Positions 1 to 6,907 of a stretch of DNA of 64,000 nt are shown in pieces; within the stretch, counting starts at the first letter, position 1, and each line of letters starts with the position of its first letter. Source of the stretch: G963556115 sp963666605 (GTDB lineage Bacteria > Planctomycetota > SZUA-567). The stretch is taken from contig OZ223208.1 of NCBI GenBank assembly GCA_965140405.1, positions 2,418,001-2,482,000 on the forward strand, in the 5' to 3' direction. The notes below the pieces were generated by a model. It did no database searches. It saw nothing but the letters and a program-made list of their open reading frames with translations, and had not been told where the DNA came from. Position numbers and translations under genes: made by a program.

Positions 1-2
1 TT

Positions 3-1334
3 CTAATAGTTGGTTTAGGAAGAATGGGGTACTCTCTAGCAGAGCAATTAGAGAGTGAAGGTCATAAAGTATACGGAATAGATTCCGATATCTCCAAAGT
101 TGAGAAAGCAAGAATAAAGCTTGATATCATGGTTGCCCACGGATCAGGATGTAGTCTTTCCACTCTTAGGGAGCTCAATGTTGAAGGAGTAGATCTTGCT
201 ATTGCTGCAAGTGGTTCTGACGAGGTCAATGTTGTATCTTGTTTAGTCGCAAGGGAACTTGGAGTAAAAAGGTGTATTGCGCGAATAGAGAGCGAAGAAC
301 TTGCAAACAATCTCCGTGAAATGCCATTAACTTCACTTGGAATCGATGAATTTGTCAACCCTAGAGAAGAGACGGTTCGCCGTCTAGCAGATATTATTAG
401 GACTCCTGGTACAACAATGACTGCCGAATTCGATGATGGAAAATTCCAACTTAGAGGACTTAGGGTAGAAAATGATTCACAGCTCACCTCACGTCCACTC
501 GTAGAATTGCAAGCATTATTTGTTGAGCATTTTTTAGTCTCTGCAGTACAAAGAGGTGACGATCTTATTATTCCAAGAGGTAATTTTACCATACAGACTG
601 GAGACGTCGTATACATTCTTCTTACAACAAACACCTTCCATAACTTCTTATCACTATTTGGTTTCAACACAGACAAAACCAAGCGTGTATTTATATATGG
701 TGGTTCAAAATTAGGAATAGAGCTTGTTCAAGCACTAGAGAAGACAGTTCCTGAGGTAATTCTACTTGAAGAAGAGTGGGAAAAACGTCAGTTTGCATCT
801 AGCCAGATAAAGCATAGCTCTATTATCAATGGCTCACCACAAGATACAACCTTGATGCAAGACCTAAAGATCTCGACAGCAGACTTCTTTGTAGGAGCTA
901 GTGACAGCGAAGAGATAAACTTCTCAAGTGCGCTAATGGCGAAGCGTCTTGGTTCCAAGTATGGTGTAATGCTAACAGATCACCCTTCACACGTAGAATT
1001 ATTTGACACACTCCCACTTGATGCTGTAATCAGCCCTGCAATTGTCTCTGTAGGAGCTGTATTGAAAGCAGCACGCTCTGGAGCAGTGCTATCTATGTTT
1101 AATATTGCAGGAGGTAGAGGAGAAGCTCTAGAGGTAGTTGCGCAGCCAAAATGCAAAAATATTGGCAAAGCTCTCAAAGAGATAGCATTCCCTGAAGGAG
1201 CCATGGTTGCCGCTATTGCTGATGAAAGTGGCTTCCAAATTGCTTCTGGTAACACTGTAATCGAAGCAGGTAGTACAATTATTTTAATATCAAAGAAGAA
1301 GAACATAAAAGCAGCTCTTGAGCTTTTTGATTAA
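3..1334 (+). CDS. trkA: Trk system potassium uptake protein TrkA (5' end outside window)
   Basis: Cytoplasmic regulatory subunit of the Trk K+ channel; binds NAD(H)/ATP and gates TrkH/TrkG. The reading frame is open from base 3, before the first ATG at 24, and the residues read there complete a Rossmann motif (LIVGLGRMGYSLAEQL), so the true start lies left of the window and about 443 residues are visible. Order: RCK_N about 1-120, RCK_C about 135-215 (ending near residue 215 with ILLTTNTF), second RCK_N starting at KRVFIYGGSKLGIELVQAL, second RCK_C at the C-terminus (TIILISKKKNI). This duplicated layout and near-full length are typical of TrkA. No trkH is visible next to it. A hairpin follows the stop, and the next gene is convergent. 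Confidence 0.9.
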   Translation, partial: LIVGLGRMGYSLAEQLESEGHKVYGIDSDISKVEKARIKLDIMVAHGSGCSLSTLRELNVEGVDLAIAASGSDEVNVVSCLVARELGVKRCIARIESEELANNLREMPLTSLGIDEFVNPREETVRRLADIIRTPGTTMTAEFDDGKFQLRGLRVENDSQLTSRPLVELQALFVEHFLVSAVQRGDDLIIPRGNFTIQTGDVVYILLTTNTFHNFLSLFGFNTDKTKRVFIYGGSKLGIELVQALEKTVPEVILLEEEWEKRQFASSQIKHSSIINGSPQDTTLMQDLKISTADFFVGASDSEEINFSSALMAKRLGSKYGVMLTDHPSHVELFDTLPLDAVISPAIVSVGAVLKAARSGAVLSMFNIAGGRGEALEVVAQPKCKNIGKALKEIAFPEGAMVAAIADESGFQIASGNTVIEAGSTIILISKKKNIKAALELFD

Positions 1335-1359
1335 AAATATTTTAACATTCACACATATT

Positions 1360-1395
1360 AAAGAGGAGCGAGCCTAGACAGGCTGACTCCTCTTT
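1360..1395. terminator. Hairpin between convergent trkA and phosphatase gene
   Basis: Inverted repeat with 9-base outer arms (AAAGAGGAG at 1360-1368, CTCCTCTTT at 1387-1395) and an inner GCCT/AGGC pair. Lies 25 bases after the trkA stop and before the convergent gene end at 1420. The T-tract is short, so it is a plausible but not ideal intrinsic terminator. Confidence 0.6.
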
Positions 1396-1419
1396 AACCT
1401 TAAAGGGAAAAGTATAGTA

Positions 1420-3264
1420 CTAATTTCGCCTCCAGCCAAGCAGAGTAATATCATCAAACTGCTCATCTTGTTGAAATTCAGAGACATCTTTTATAATACT
1501 TTCACCTATCTCACGTATCGATTTCAAGGAATTATCTAAGAGGACACACTCAAGCCTTCTATCACCATATAATTCATCTCTAGTAGAATGAGCTTCAGTA
1601 ATACCATCTGTAAACATAATTACAGAATCCCCTTTTTCAAGTTTGAAGTGCCCACATCTATACTCCACACCAATAAATCCGCCTATAAGCATCCCTACAG
1701 TCTTTTCAGAAGTCTTAACTCCGTCTTTACCTATTAGATACACAGGGTTATGTCCGCCATTTGCAAATGTACATTCCCCAGATATAGGGTTGTAATATGC
1801 AAGAAATACCGTGGCAAACATATTCGCTGAATTATACGACGATATGGCATCATTAAGTTGTGCCAGAGCACTGGCAGGATCCACTGTCTTTCTACATATA
1901 TTACGAATTAGCGTACATACCATTGCCATAAAGATAGCCGCTGGCACTCCCTTACCAGAGACATCTCCGATACAGAAGACTACGCAACTCTCACTAATTT
2001 CAAAGTAATCAAAAAAATCCCCTCCAACGTCCTGAGCAGAAGAATAAAAGGCGTATGAAGAGAATAGTTCACTTACCAATAACTCTTTAGGTAGCATAGA
2101 CATTTGAATCTCTTGCCCAGCTTTTAGTTCAATATCTATTTTAGCTTGATTCTTTTCGTACTCCTCTCTTTCTTTTAGCCCCTTAGCCATAAAATTGAAT
2201 CTGTAGGTAAGGTAGCCAAGTTCATCCCTAAGTTTTGACTCAATCTTACAGTCAAAATTACCTTCAGCAATTTTTTCTGCTTCACGAGCAAGTCGGACGA
2301 TAGGTAGAGTAAACTTTGAAGATACGATAGAAATTATTAGAGCGAAGACAGCAAGTAATAGTAACGCTGCACCTAGAAGCCCATAGTTAAGAATTATCAC
2401 CTGTGAGTCTACTACTTTATTGTTTACTCTATAGGCAATCACCCATCTAGTGGCTGGATCTCGTATATAAAAATAATTATCATCACCGCGCTTATACTGA
2501 TGTATATTGAGATCAACAATCTTATCGGCACCTAGTACCTCTTTATATACGTGTCCCTGAGAACCTTCAAATATGCTATCCCCGACAACCTTGGTACTAC
2601 TACCTGATACCAACAAGAACCCTTCTTCAGAAACAACATACCAGCTTCCCATGACGTTATCAACACTTGTAATTTTCTTTTCAAGTTCAGCTATATCAAC
2701 ATCCAATCCAACAAGACCTTCGACTACATCTCCGTTTAGTATAGGGGAAGTCATCGTAAAGACAACCTTATCATCTACAGCAGAAACGTATGGTTTACTA
2801 TAATAAACCGAATTTAAATTACTTTTATCACTATAGAATTTTTTACTAGCGATATACCATGGTCTCTCTGTAGCTAAATATCCTGATGGTTCTGTCCAGC
2901 CGTTAGTTATAAAGTCTCCATTATCATAAGCAACGAAAGGAGTACTAATCAAGAACCTTTCCTTTTCAAACTTGATAAACTCTGCCACCTTTTTCTTTGA
3001 AAGTTCCTGAAAACTCAGTAAATTTGAAAAACTCCTAATAGCCAATCTATCTTCACCAACCCAGCTGGTAAGCAGTTCATAGGCAAGCTGAGTTCTGACT
3101 TCAGCCTTTTGGAAGACCATATTCTTTATTATAGAATATGAAAAATAATGTAGAAACGCTCCTATTACTATTAAAACAAGCGCTAAAGAGATAAGGAATT
3201 GTCTGAAGAGTCTATTCCGAATCTTGCCTTTAAATCCATTACCTTCACAATCAATTCTATCCAT
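1420..3264 (-). CDS. Membrane Cache-HAMP-PP2C (SpoIIE-type) serine phosphatase
   Basis: Predicted inner-membrane signalling phosphatase of the RsbU/SpoIIE class, which dephosphorylates anti-anti-sigma factors or similar partners. From the ATG at 3264: TM1 about 17-40, a periplasmic Cache-type sensor about 45-290 (WYIASKKFYSDKSNLN, then GLVGLDVDIAELEKKI), TM2 about 292-318, HAMP about 318-370 (FTLPIVRLAREAEKIAEGNF), and a C-terminal PP2C domain with metal-binding acidic motifs GGDFFD, GDVSGKG, FTDGITEA and DDITLL. The frame stays open to a TTG at 3351, but the ATG at 3264 gives the usual short N-tail before TM1. The gene is 105 bases after accD on the same strand. The partner anti-sigma system is not in the window. 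Confidence 0.85.
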   Translation of the reverse strand: MDRIDCEGNGFKGKIRNRLFRQFLISLALVLIVIGAFLHYFSYSIIKNMVFQKAEVRTQLAYELLTSWVGEDRLAIRSFSNLLSFQELSKKKVAEFIKFEKERFLISTPFVAYDNGDFITNGWTEPSGYLATERPWYIASKKFYSDKSNLNSVYYSKPYVSAVDDKVVFTMTSPILNGDVVEGLVGLDVDIAELEKKITSVDNVMGSWYVVSEEGFLLVSGSSTKVVGDSIFEGSQGHVYKEVLGADKIVDLNIHQYKRGDDNYFYIRDPATRWVIAYRVNNKVVDSQVIILNYGLLGAALLLLAVFALIISIVSSKFTLPIVRLAREAEKIAEGNFDCKIESKLRDELGYLTYRFNFMAKGLKEREEYEKNQAKIDIELKAGQEIQMSMLPKELLVSELFSSYAFYSSAQDVGGDFFDYFEISESCVVFCIGDVSGKGVPAAIFMAMVCTLIRNICRKTVDPASALAQLNDAISSYNSANMFATVFLAYYNPISGECTFANGGHNPVYLIGKDGVKTSEKTVGMLIGGFIGVEYRCGHFKLEKGDSVIMFTDGITEAHSTRDELYGDRRLECVLLDNSLKSIREIGESIIKDVSEFQQDEQFDDITLLGWRRN

Positions 3265-3369
3265 GAGTTTTCCAGTAAGAGTGTATGAAAGAGATATTAC
3301 GACTATAGCCCCTGTAGTATATACAGGAGCTATATAATAACTCAAAAACAATATATAAACACGAGCAAC

Positions 3370-4242
3370 TTATGCAACATCGCCTAATAAATGCTTTAGC
3401 AAAGTTATAATAGTATTTCTTAGATTTGACCTACTCACAATCATATCTATCTGTCCGTACTCAAGAAGGAACTCAGTCCTTTGAAAACCTTCAGGAAGCT
3501 CAGCATTGATAGTAGATTTGATTACTCGAGGTCCAGTAAATCCAACAAGCGCACCAGGCTCACCAATAATTATATCACCAAGAGCAGCCCAACTAGCCCA
3601 GACACCACCCATAGTGCTATCAGCAACAATGCTAATAAATGGCAGTCCTGCAAGCTTTAATTTTCCTAAAGCGGCTGAGGTCTTTGCCATCTGCATAAGA
3701 GAGTACATACCTTCATGCATACGCGCACCACCACCAGAGCCAGAAACAATAATAACAGGCAGACTTTCTTCAATAGCAAACTCAATAAGTCTAGTTATTT
3801 TTTCGCCTACAACAGAACCCATTGAGCCAGCAATAAAGGCGCTATCAGTCACAGCAATCGCAACTCTTCTAGTAGCTATTTTACCTTCACCAGACCTGAT
3901 AGCAGAGAGCATGCCGGTCTTGTTTATTTCAGATTCCAGCTTGTCTTTATAGCCTTTGCCGCCACCAGAGAAACCCAGTACATCTTTACTCATCAAGTTA
4001 CCATCACGTTCAATAAATGAGCTTTCATCAACCATCATTTTTATACGAGTATCAGCAGAAATCTGAGTATGATATTGACAATTTGGACACACACCTAGAT
4101 TTTCAGTCAACTTGCTTTTTATAATAATTGCTTCGCAGCTCTTACATTTAGTTGCAACACCTGTTCCATCCTCAGAAGGATTGATTTGCTGCTTATCACT
4201 TTTAGCAAAGTTTTTAAGTTTGTTCCATCCAAAAAAAGCCAT
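3370..4242 (-). CDS. accD: Acetyl-CoA carboxylase carboxyltransferase subunit beta
   Basis: Beta half of the carboxyltransferase that moves CO2 from carboxybiotin to acetyl-CoA, giving malonyl-CoA for fatty acid synthesis; cytoplasmic. The N-terminal four-cysteine zinc ribbon is present (C33, C36, C52, C55), followed by the crotonase-like core with GSGGGARMHEGMYSLMQMAK and the loop DSTMGGVWASWAALGDI. At 290 aa it is the normal length. The alpha subunit gene accA is not adjacent. It lies between rpe and the SpoIIE-type phosphatase on the minus strand. Confidence 0.95.
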   Translation of the reverse strand: MAFFGWNKLKNFAKSDKQQINPSEDGTGVATKCKSCEAIIIKSKLTENLGVCPNCQYHTQISADTRIKMMVDESSFIERDGNLMSKDVLGFSGGGKGYKDKLESEINKTGMLSAIRSGEGKIATRRVAIAVTDSAFIAGSMGSVVGEKITRLIEFAIEESLPVIIVSGSGGGARMHEGMYSLMQMAKTSAALGKLKLAGLPFISIVADSTMGGVWASWAALGDIIIGEPGALVGFTGPRVIKSTINAELPEGFQRTEFLLEYGQIDMIVSRSNLRNTIITLLKHLLGDVA

Positions 4243-4334
4243 ACCAATATACTCCTATATTTTATAACCTAGTAACTAATTATTAATTACACACGCATAT
4301 TCAAAATGTATCGACACAGTCGACAAGTAATACC

Positions 4335-4979
4335 TCACGCTTCCAACATTCCTCTGACAGCTTCCCCCATATTATCACTTCTAAATACAGCAGTTCCAGC
4401 AACAAGCAGATTAGCTCCAGCTTCTTTAATAACATGAGCATTCTCTAGACACACCCCGCCATCAACTTCTAATTCAATATCTCTATCACCAATCAACTCC
4501 TTAGCTTGACGGAGCCTAGCAATTGACTCCTCAATAAATGTCTGCCCGCCAAACCCAGGATAGACTGACATTAGCAGTAATCTATCAACACTACCTAAAA
4601 ACGGAGCTATTTTTTCAACAGCGACATCCGGATTAATTGACAAACCTCGCACTAGACCACGTGAGCCTATCTCTGCAAGAATTTCGGTTGGATCAGGACA
4701 AGGCTGGAGGTGTACGGTAATACCATCTGCCCCACACTTATGAAAAGTATCTATATATTTTCCAGGCTCATCAAGCATGAGGTGTACATCAAAATGAAGA
4801 CTAGTAATAGGTCTAAGCGCTTCAATAACACAAGGTCCAAAAGAATAATTAGGCACAAAGTGCCCGTCCATAATATCTAAGTGGATTATATCTGTACCAG
4901 AATCTTCTACTCTCTTTATTTCATCTCCAAGCTTTGTAAAGTCTGCTGCGAGAAGTGATGGCGCTATTCGACATTTCAT
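4335..4979 (-). CDS. rpe: Ribulose-phosphate 3-epimerase
   Basis: Interconverts ribulose-5-phosphate and xylulose-5-phosphate in the pentose phosphate pathway. TIM-barrel family signatures are clear: MKCRIAPSLLAADF at the start, HLDIMDGHFVPNYSFGP with the catalytic Asp and metal His, MSVYPGFGGQ, and EVDGGV near the C-terminus. The frame is open 15 bases further to a TTG, but the ATG at 4979 matches the family N-terminus, giving 214 aa. It is divergent from the cold-shock gene, with a 427-base AT-rich gap between them, and is followed by accD about 90 bases downstream. Confidence 0.95.
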   Translation of the reverse strand: MKCRIAPSLLAADFTKLGDEIKRVEDSGTDIIHLDIMDGHFVPNYSFGPCVIEALRPITSLHFDVHLMLDEPGKYIDTFHKCGADGITVHLQPCPDPTEILAEIGSRGLVRGLSINPDVAVEKIAPFLGSVDRLLLMSVYPGFGGQTFIEESIARLRQAKELIGDRDIELEVDGGVCLENAHVIKEAGANLLVAGTAVFRSDNMGEAVRGMLEA

Positions 4980-5291
4980 AAAAAAACCTAACAATCTAAA
5001 ATAAACTAATAATTCTAAAACTTTCCACTAACAACATCTATACTAAAAAATGATCGGACAAAATTGTTGAAATTAATTATATATACTTAGCATACTGTAT
5101 GCAATAAGAGATAAATAATATATTAAACAACATACAAAGCATTTATAACATATACTAATAACAATACAAAAAGATGATGAACGATACTTTATAATTGTAA
5201 TCTAAATTATCATAAAATATTCCCAAATCACCAAGACAAAAAAAAACTCAAAAAAAATAATTTTTTATTTCCATTTCACGTCACAATACTG

Positions 5292-5406
5292 TATACTGAG
5301 TTTTAAGTATATCTGAGTACACATCCTTTTATCCCCGGCGTGTACCATAAAAATGATTTTGGGGAGATTTATTATCTGCACATGCAGAGTATTACGGAGA
5401 AGCATA
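5292..5406 (+). promoter_or_regulatory. Promoter-proximal structured leader of cold-shock gene
   Basis: A TATACT hexamer (5292-5297) is a possible -10, but the -35 is poor. Downstream, the leader can fold in competing ways: GTACAC (5317-5322) pairs with GTGTAC (5340-5345), while TCCCC (5332-5336), inside that loop, can instead pair with GGGGA (5361-5365). A TCTGC/GCAGA hairpin (5375-5379/5384-5388) sits just ahead of the Shine-Dalgarno GGAG (5395-5398). Long structured leaders are known for cspA-type mRNAs. A thermosensor role here is inference. The rest of the gap from 4980 is AT-rich with nothing else recognisable. Confidence 0.35.
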
Positions 5407-5610
5407 ATGGCAAGTGGCACAGTAAAGTGGTTTAACGATCAAAAAGGTTTTGGCTTTATCATTCCAGACGACGGTGGCGAAGATCTATTTGTACACCACA
5501 CAAACATCCAAATGGATGGATTCAAGACTCTAAAAGAGAATCAAGCAGTGGAATTTGATGCTGGTCAAGGCAAAAAAGGTCCTGAAGCTACAAATGTCAA
5601 ACCTTGCTAG
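5407..5610 (+). CDS. Cold-shock protein (CspA family)
   Basis: Single OB-fold cold-shock domain of 67 aa that binds single-stranded RNA/DNA and melts mRNA structure. RNP1 (KGFGFI) and RNP2 (DLFVHH) are both present after MASGTVKWFNDQ. The frame is open upstream to 5353, but the ATG at 5407, preceded by GGAG, starts exactly at the family N-terminus. A second paralogue lies at 27173. The gene has its own leader and a strong terminator, so it is probably monocistronic. Confidence 0.93.
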   Translation: MASGTVKWFNDQKGFGFIIPDDGGEDLFVHHTNIQMDGFKTLKENQAVEFDAGQGKKGPEATNVKPC

Positions 5611-5653
5611 TTGAAGTTTATATATATAAGCGATAACTGAGCTATTGATATTC

Positions 5654-5685
5654 AACTCCTATCCGTTTACGGTTAGGAGTTTTTT
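5654..5685 (+). terminator. Intrinsic terminator after cold-shock gene
   Basis: Arms AACTCCTA (5654-5661) and TAGGAGTT (5674-5681), with an inner CCG/CGG extension and a TTTA loop, followed by a run of T. Classic rho-independent form. Confidence 0.85.
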
Positions 5686-5711
5686 AATTACGCATATTTA
5701 AGGTAACAATA

Positions 5712-6086
5712 ATGGTAAAAAGACAGATTTTAGATGATGGCGGCATAGTCTTCTCTACAGCCAAAGGATCCGAGTGTCCTAAATGCTCTAAACCAATCAA
5801 GAAATGCATATGTAAAGAGCTGAAAAACTCTAAAAGGCCAACTGGAGATGGCGTCGTTAGGATTAAGCGCGAGACAAAGGGACGTAAAGGCGCAGGAGTA
5901 ACCTTACTAACAGATATTTGCCTCAGTACTAATGAATTAAAAATACTTGCAAAAGATTTAAAGAAAAAATGTGGCACCGGTGGATCATTAAAAGATAGCG
6001 TAATCGAGCTACAAGGAGATGTTAGAGAGCAGGTCAAAACACTATTAGAGAAAAAAGGTTTCAAGGTAAAGATCTGTGGTGGTTAG
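5712..6086 (+). CDS. SUI1/eIF1-like translation factor (YciH family)
   Basis: Small (124 aa) bacterial homologue of eukaryotic eIF1/SUI1. E. coli YciH affects initiation fidelity, but the role of most bacterial members is unsettled. Residues 1-45 form a basic linker with a short Cys cluster (ECPKCSKPIKKCICKE), perhaps a metal knuckle. The SUI1 domain fills about 48-122, with GAGVTLLTDICLSTNELKIL, then the basic loop KKKCGTGGSLKDSVIELQGD and GFKVKICGG at the end. It stands alone between the cold-shock terminator and the ECF sigma gene. Confidence 0.88.
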   Translation: MVKRQILDDGGIVFSTAKGSECPKCSKPIKKCICKELKNSKRPTGDGVVRIKRETKGRKGAGVTLLTDICLSTNELKILAKDLKKKCGTGGSLKDSVIELQGDVREQVKTLLEKKGFKVKICGG

Positions 6087-6197
6087 TACAAAGTAACATT
6101 AGTTAATAAACCCAGCAAAATCAGCTTGTTTTTTTTATCGAAATACTTATACTTTCAGTTAAAGTTGATAATAGTTACTTGAGGATAAATATTCACG

Positions 6198-6857
6198 ATG
6201 AGTCTAGCAAGTCCAAGCATACTTAACAGTTCCGATGTTGAAGAATACGAGTTCCTTACACCTGAGGAGCTGCTTGAAAAGTATACCTCTGGTGATGAAG
6301 GGGCATTCTGTGCCCTTGTCAGTGTTGTTGGTGAAAAACTACTTGGATTTATTACTAGGTTTACTGGTGATTTCCATATGGCTGAAGATGTTTTCCAGAC
6401 AGTTCTTCTGAAGATCGCAACACATGCAAAAAACTACAATAACCGTGCAAGCCTAAATACTTGGATGTATGCTATTGCAAGAAATGCTTCTATTGATGCA
6501 CTAAAGTCAAATAACCGCTACAAACTATACCTTGCAGAAGAAGACAGTGAGTCCACAGGTGAAGACCAAGTAGATAAGCATATCCTACAAGCCCTTTGTA
6601 AAGCACTTCCGCCTATCGACAAGTTAACAGTTGAAGAGCTCGGTAGGCGTATTGCAACCGCTGTCACTGCCCTACCAGAGCCTCAACGTGAGGTCTTCTT
6701 GCTTAGGGAAGACGCCGACCTTTCAATTGAAGAGATTGCAAAGATAGTCGGTTGTAGTAAGGAGACGGCAAAGAGCCGGATGCGTTATGCGATAAACAAG
6801 CTTAGAGTAAACTTAAAAAAAGAAGCCAAGCTATACGGACTCCTTGACCGACTGTAG
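6198..6857 (+). CDS. ECF-type RNA polymerase sigma factor
   Basis: Sigma70-family alternative sigma factor of 219 aa. Region 2 spans about 48-105 (FHMAEDVFQTVLLKIA, then RASLNTWMYAIARNASIDAL), and region 4 about 155-215 (LPEPQREVFLLREDADLSIEEIAKIVG, helix-turn-helix ending SKETAKSRMRYAINKLRVNL). Regions 1 and 3 are absent, as in the ECF class. The linker between regions 2 and 4 is longer than usual (about 50 residues). The next gene, 50 bases downstream on the same strand, encodes a membrane protein whose position and topology suit a cognate anti-sigma factor. The targets cannot be read from this window. Confidence 0.9.
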   Translation: MSLASPSILNSSDVEEYEFLTPEELLEKYTSGDEGAFCALVSVVGEKLLGFITRFTGDFHMAEDVFQTVLLKIATHAKNYNNRASLNTWMYAIARNASIDALKSNNRYKLYLAEEDSESTGEDQVDKHILQALCKALPPIDKLTVEELGRRIATAVTALPEPQREVFLLREDADLSIEEIAKIVGCSKETAKSRMRYAINKLRVNLKKEAKLYGLLDRL

Positions 6858-6907
6858 ATTTATATTCACACACAAGGCACATATAATACGGATATAACAA
6901 CGCAATA

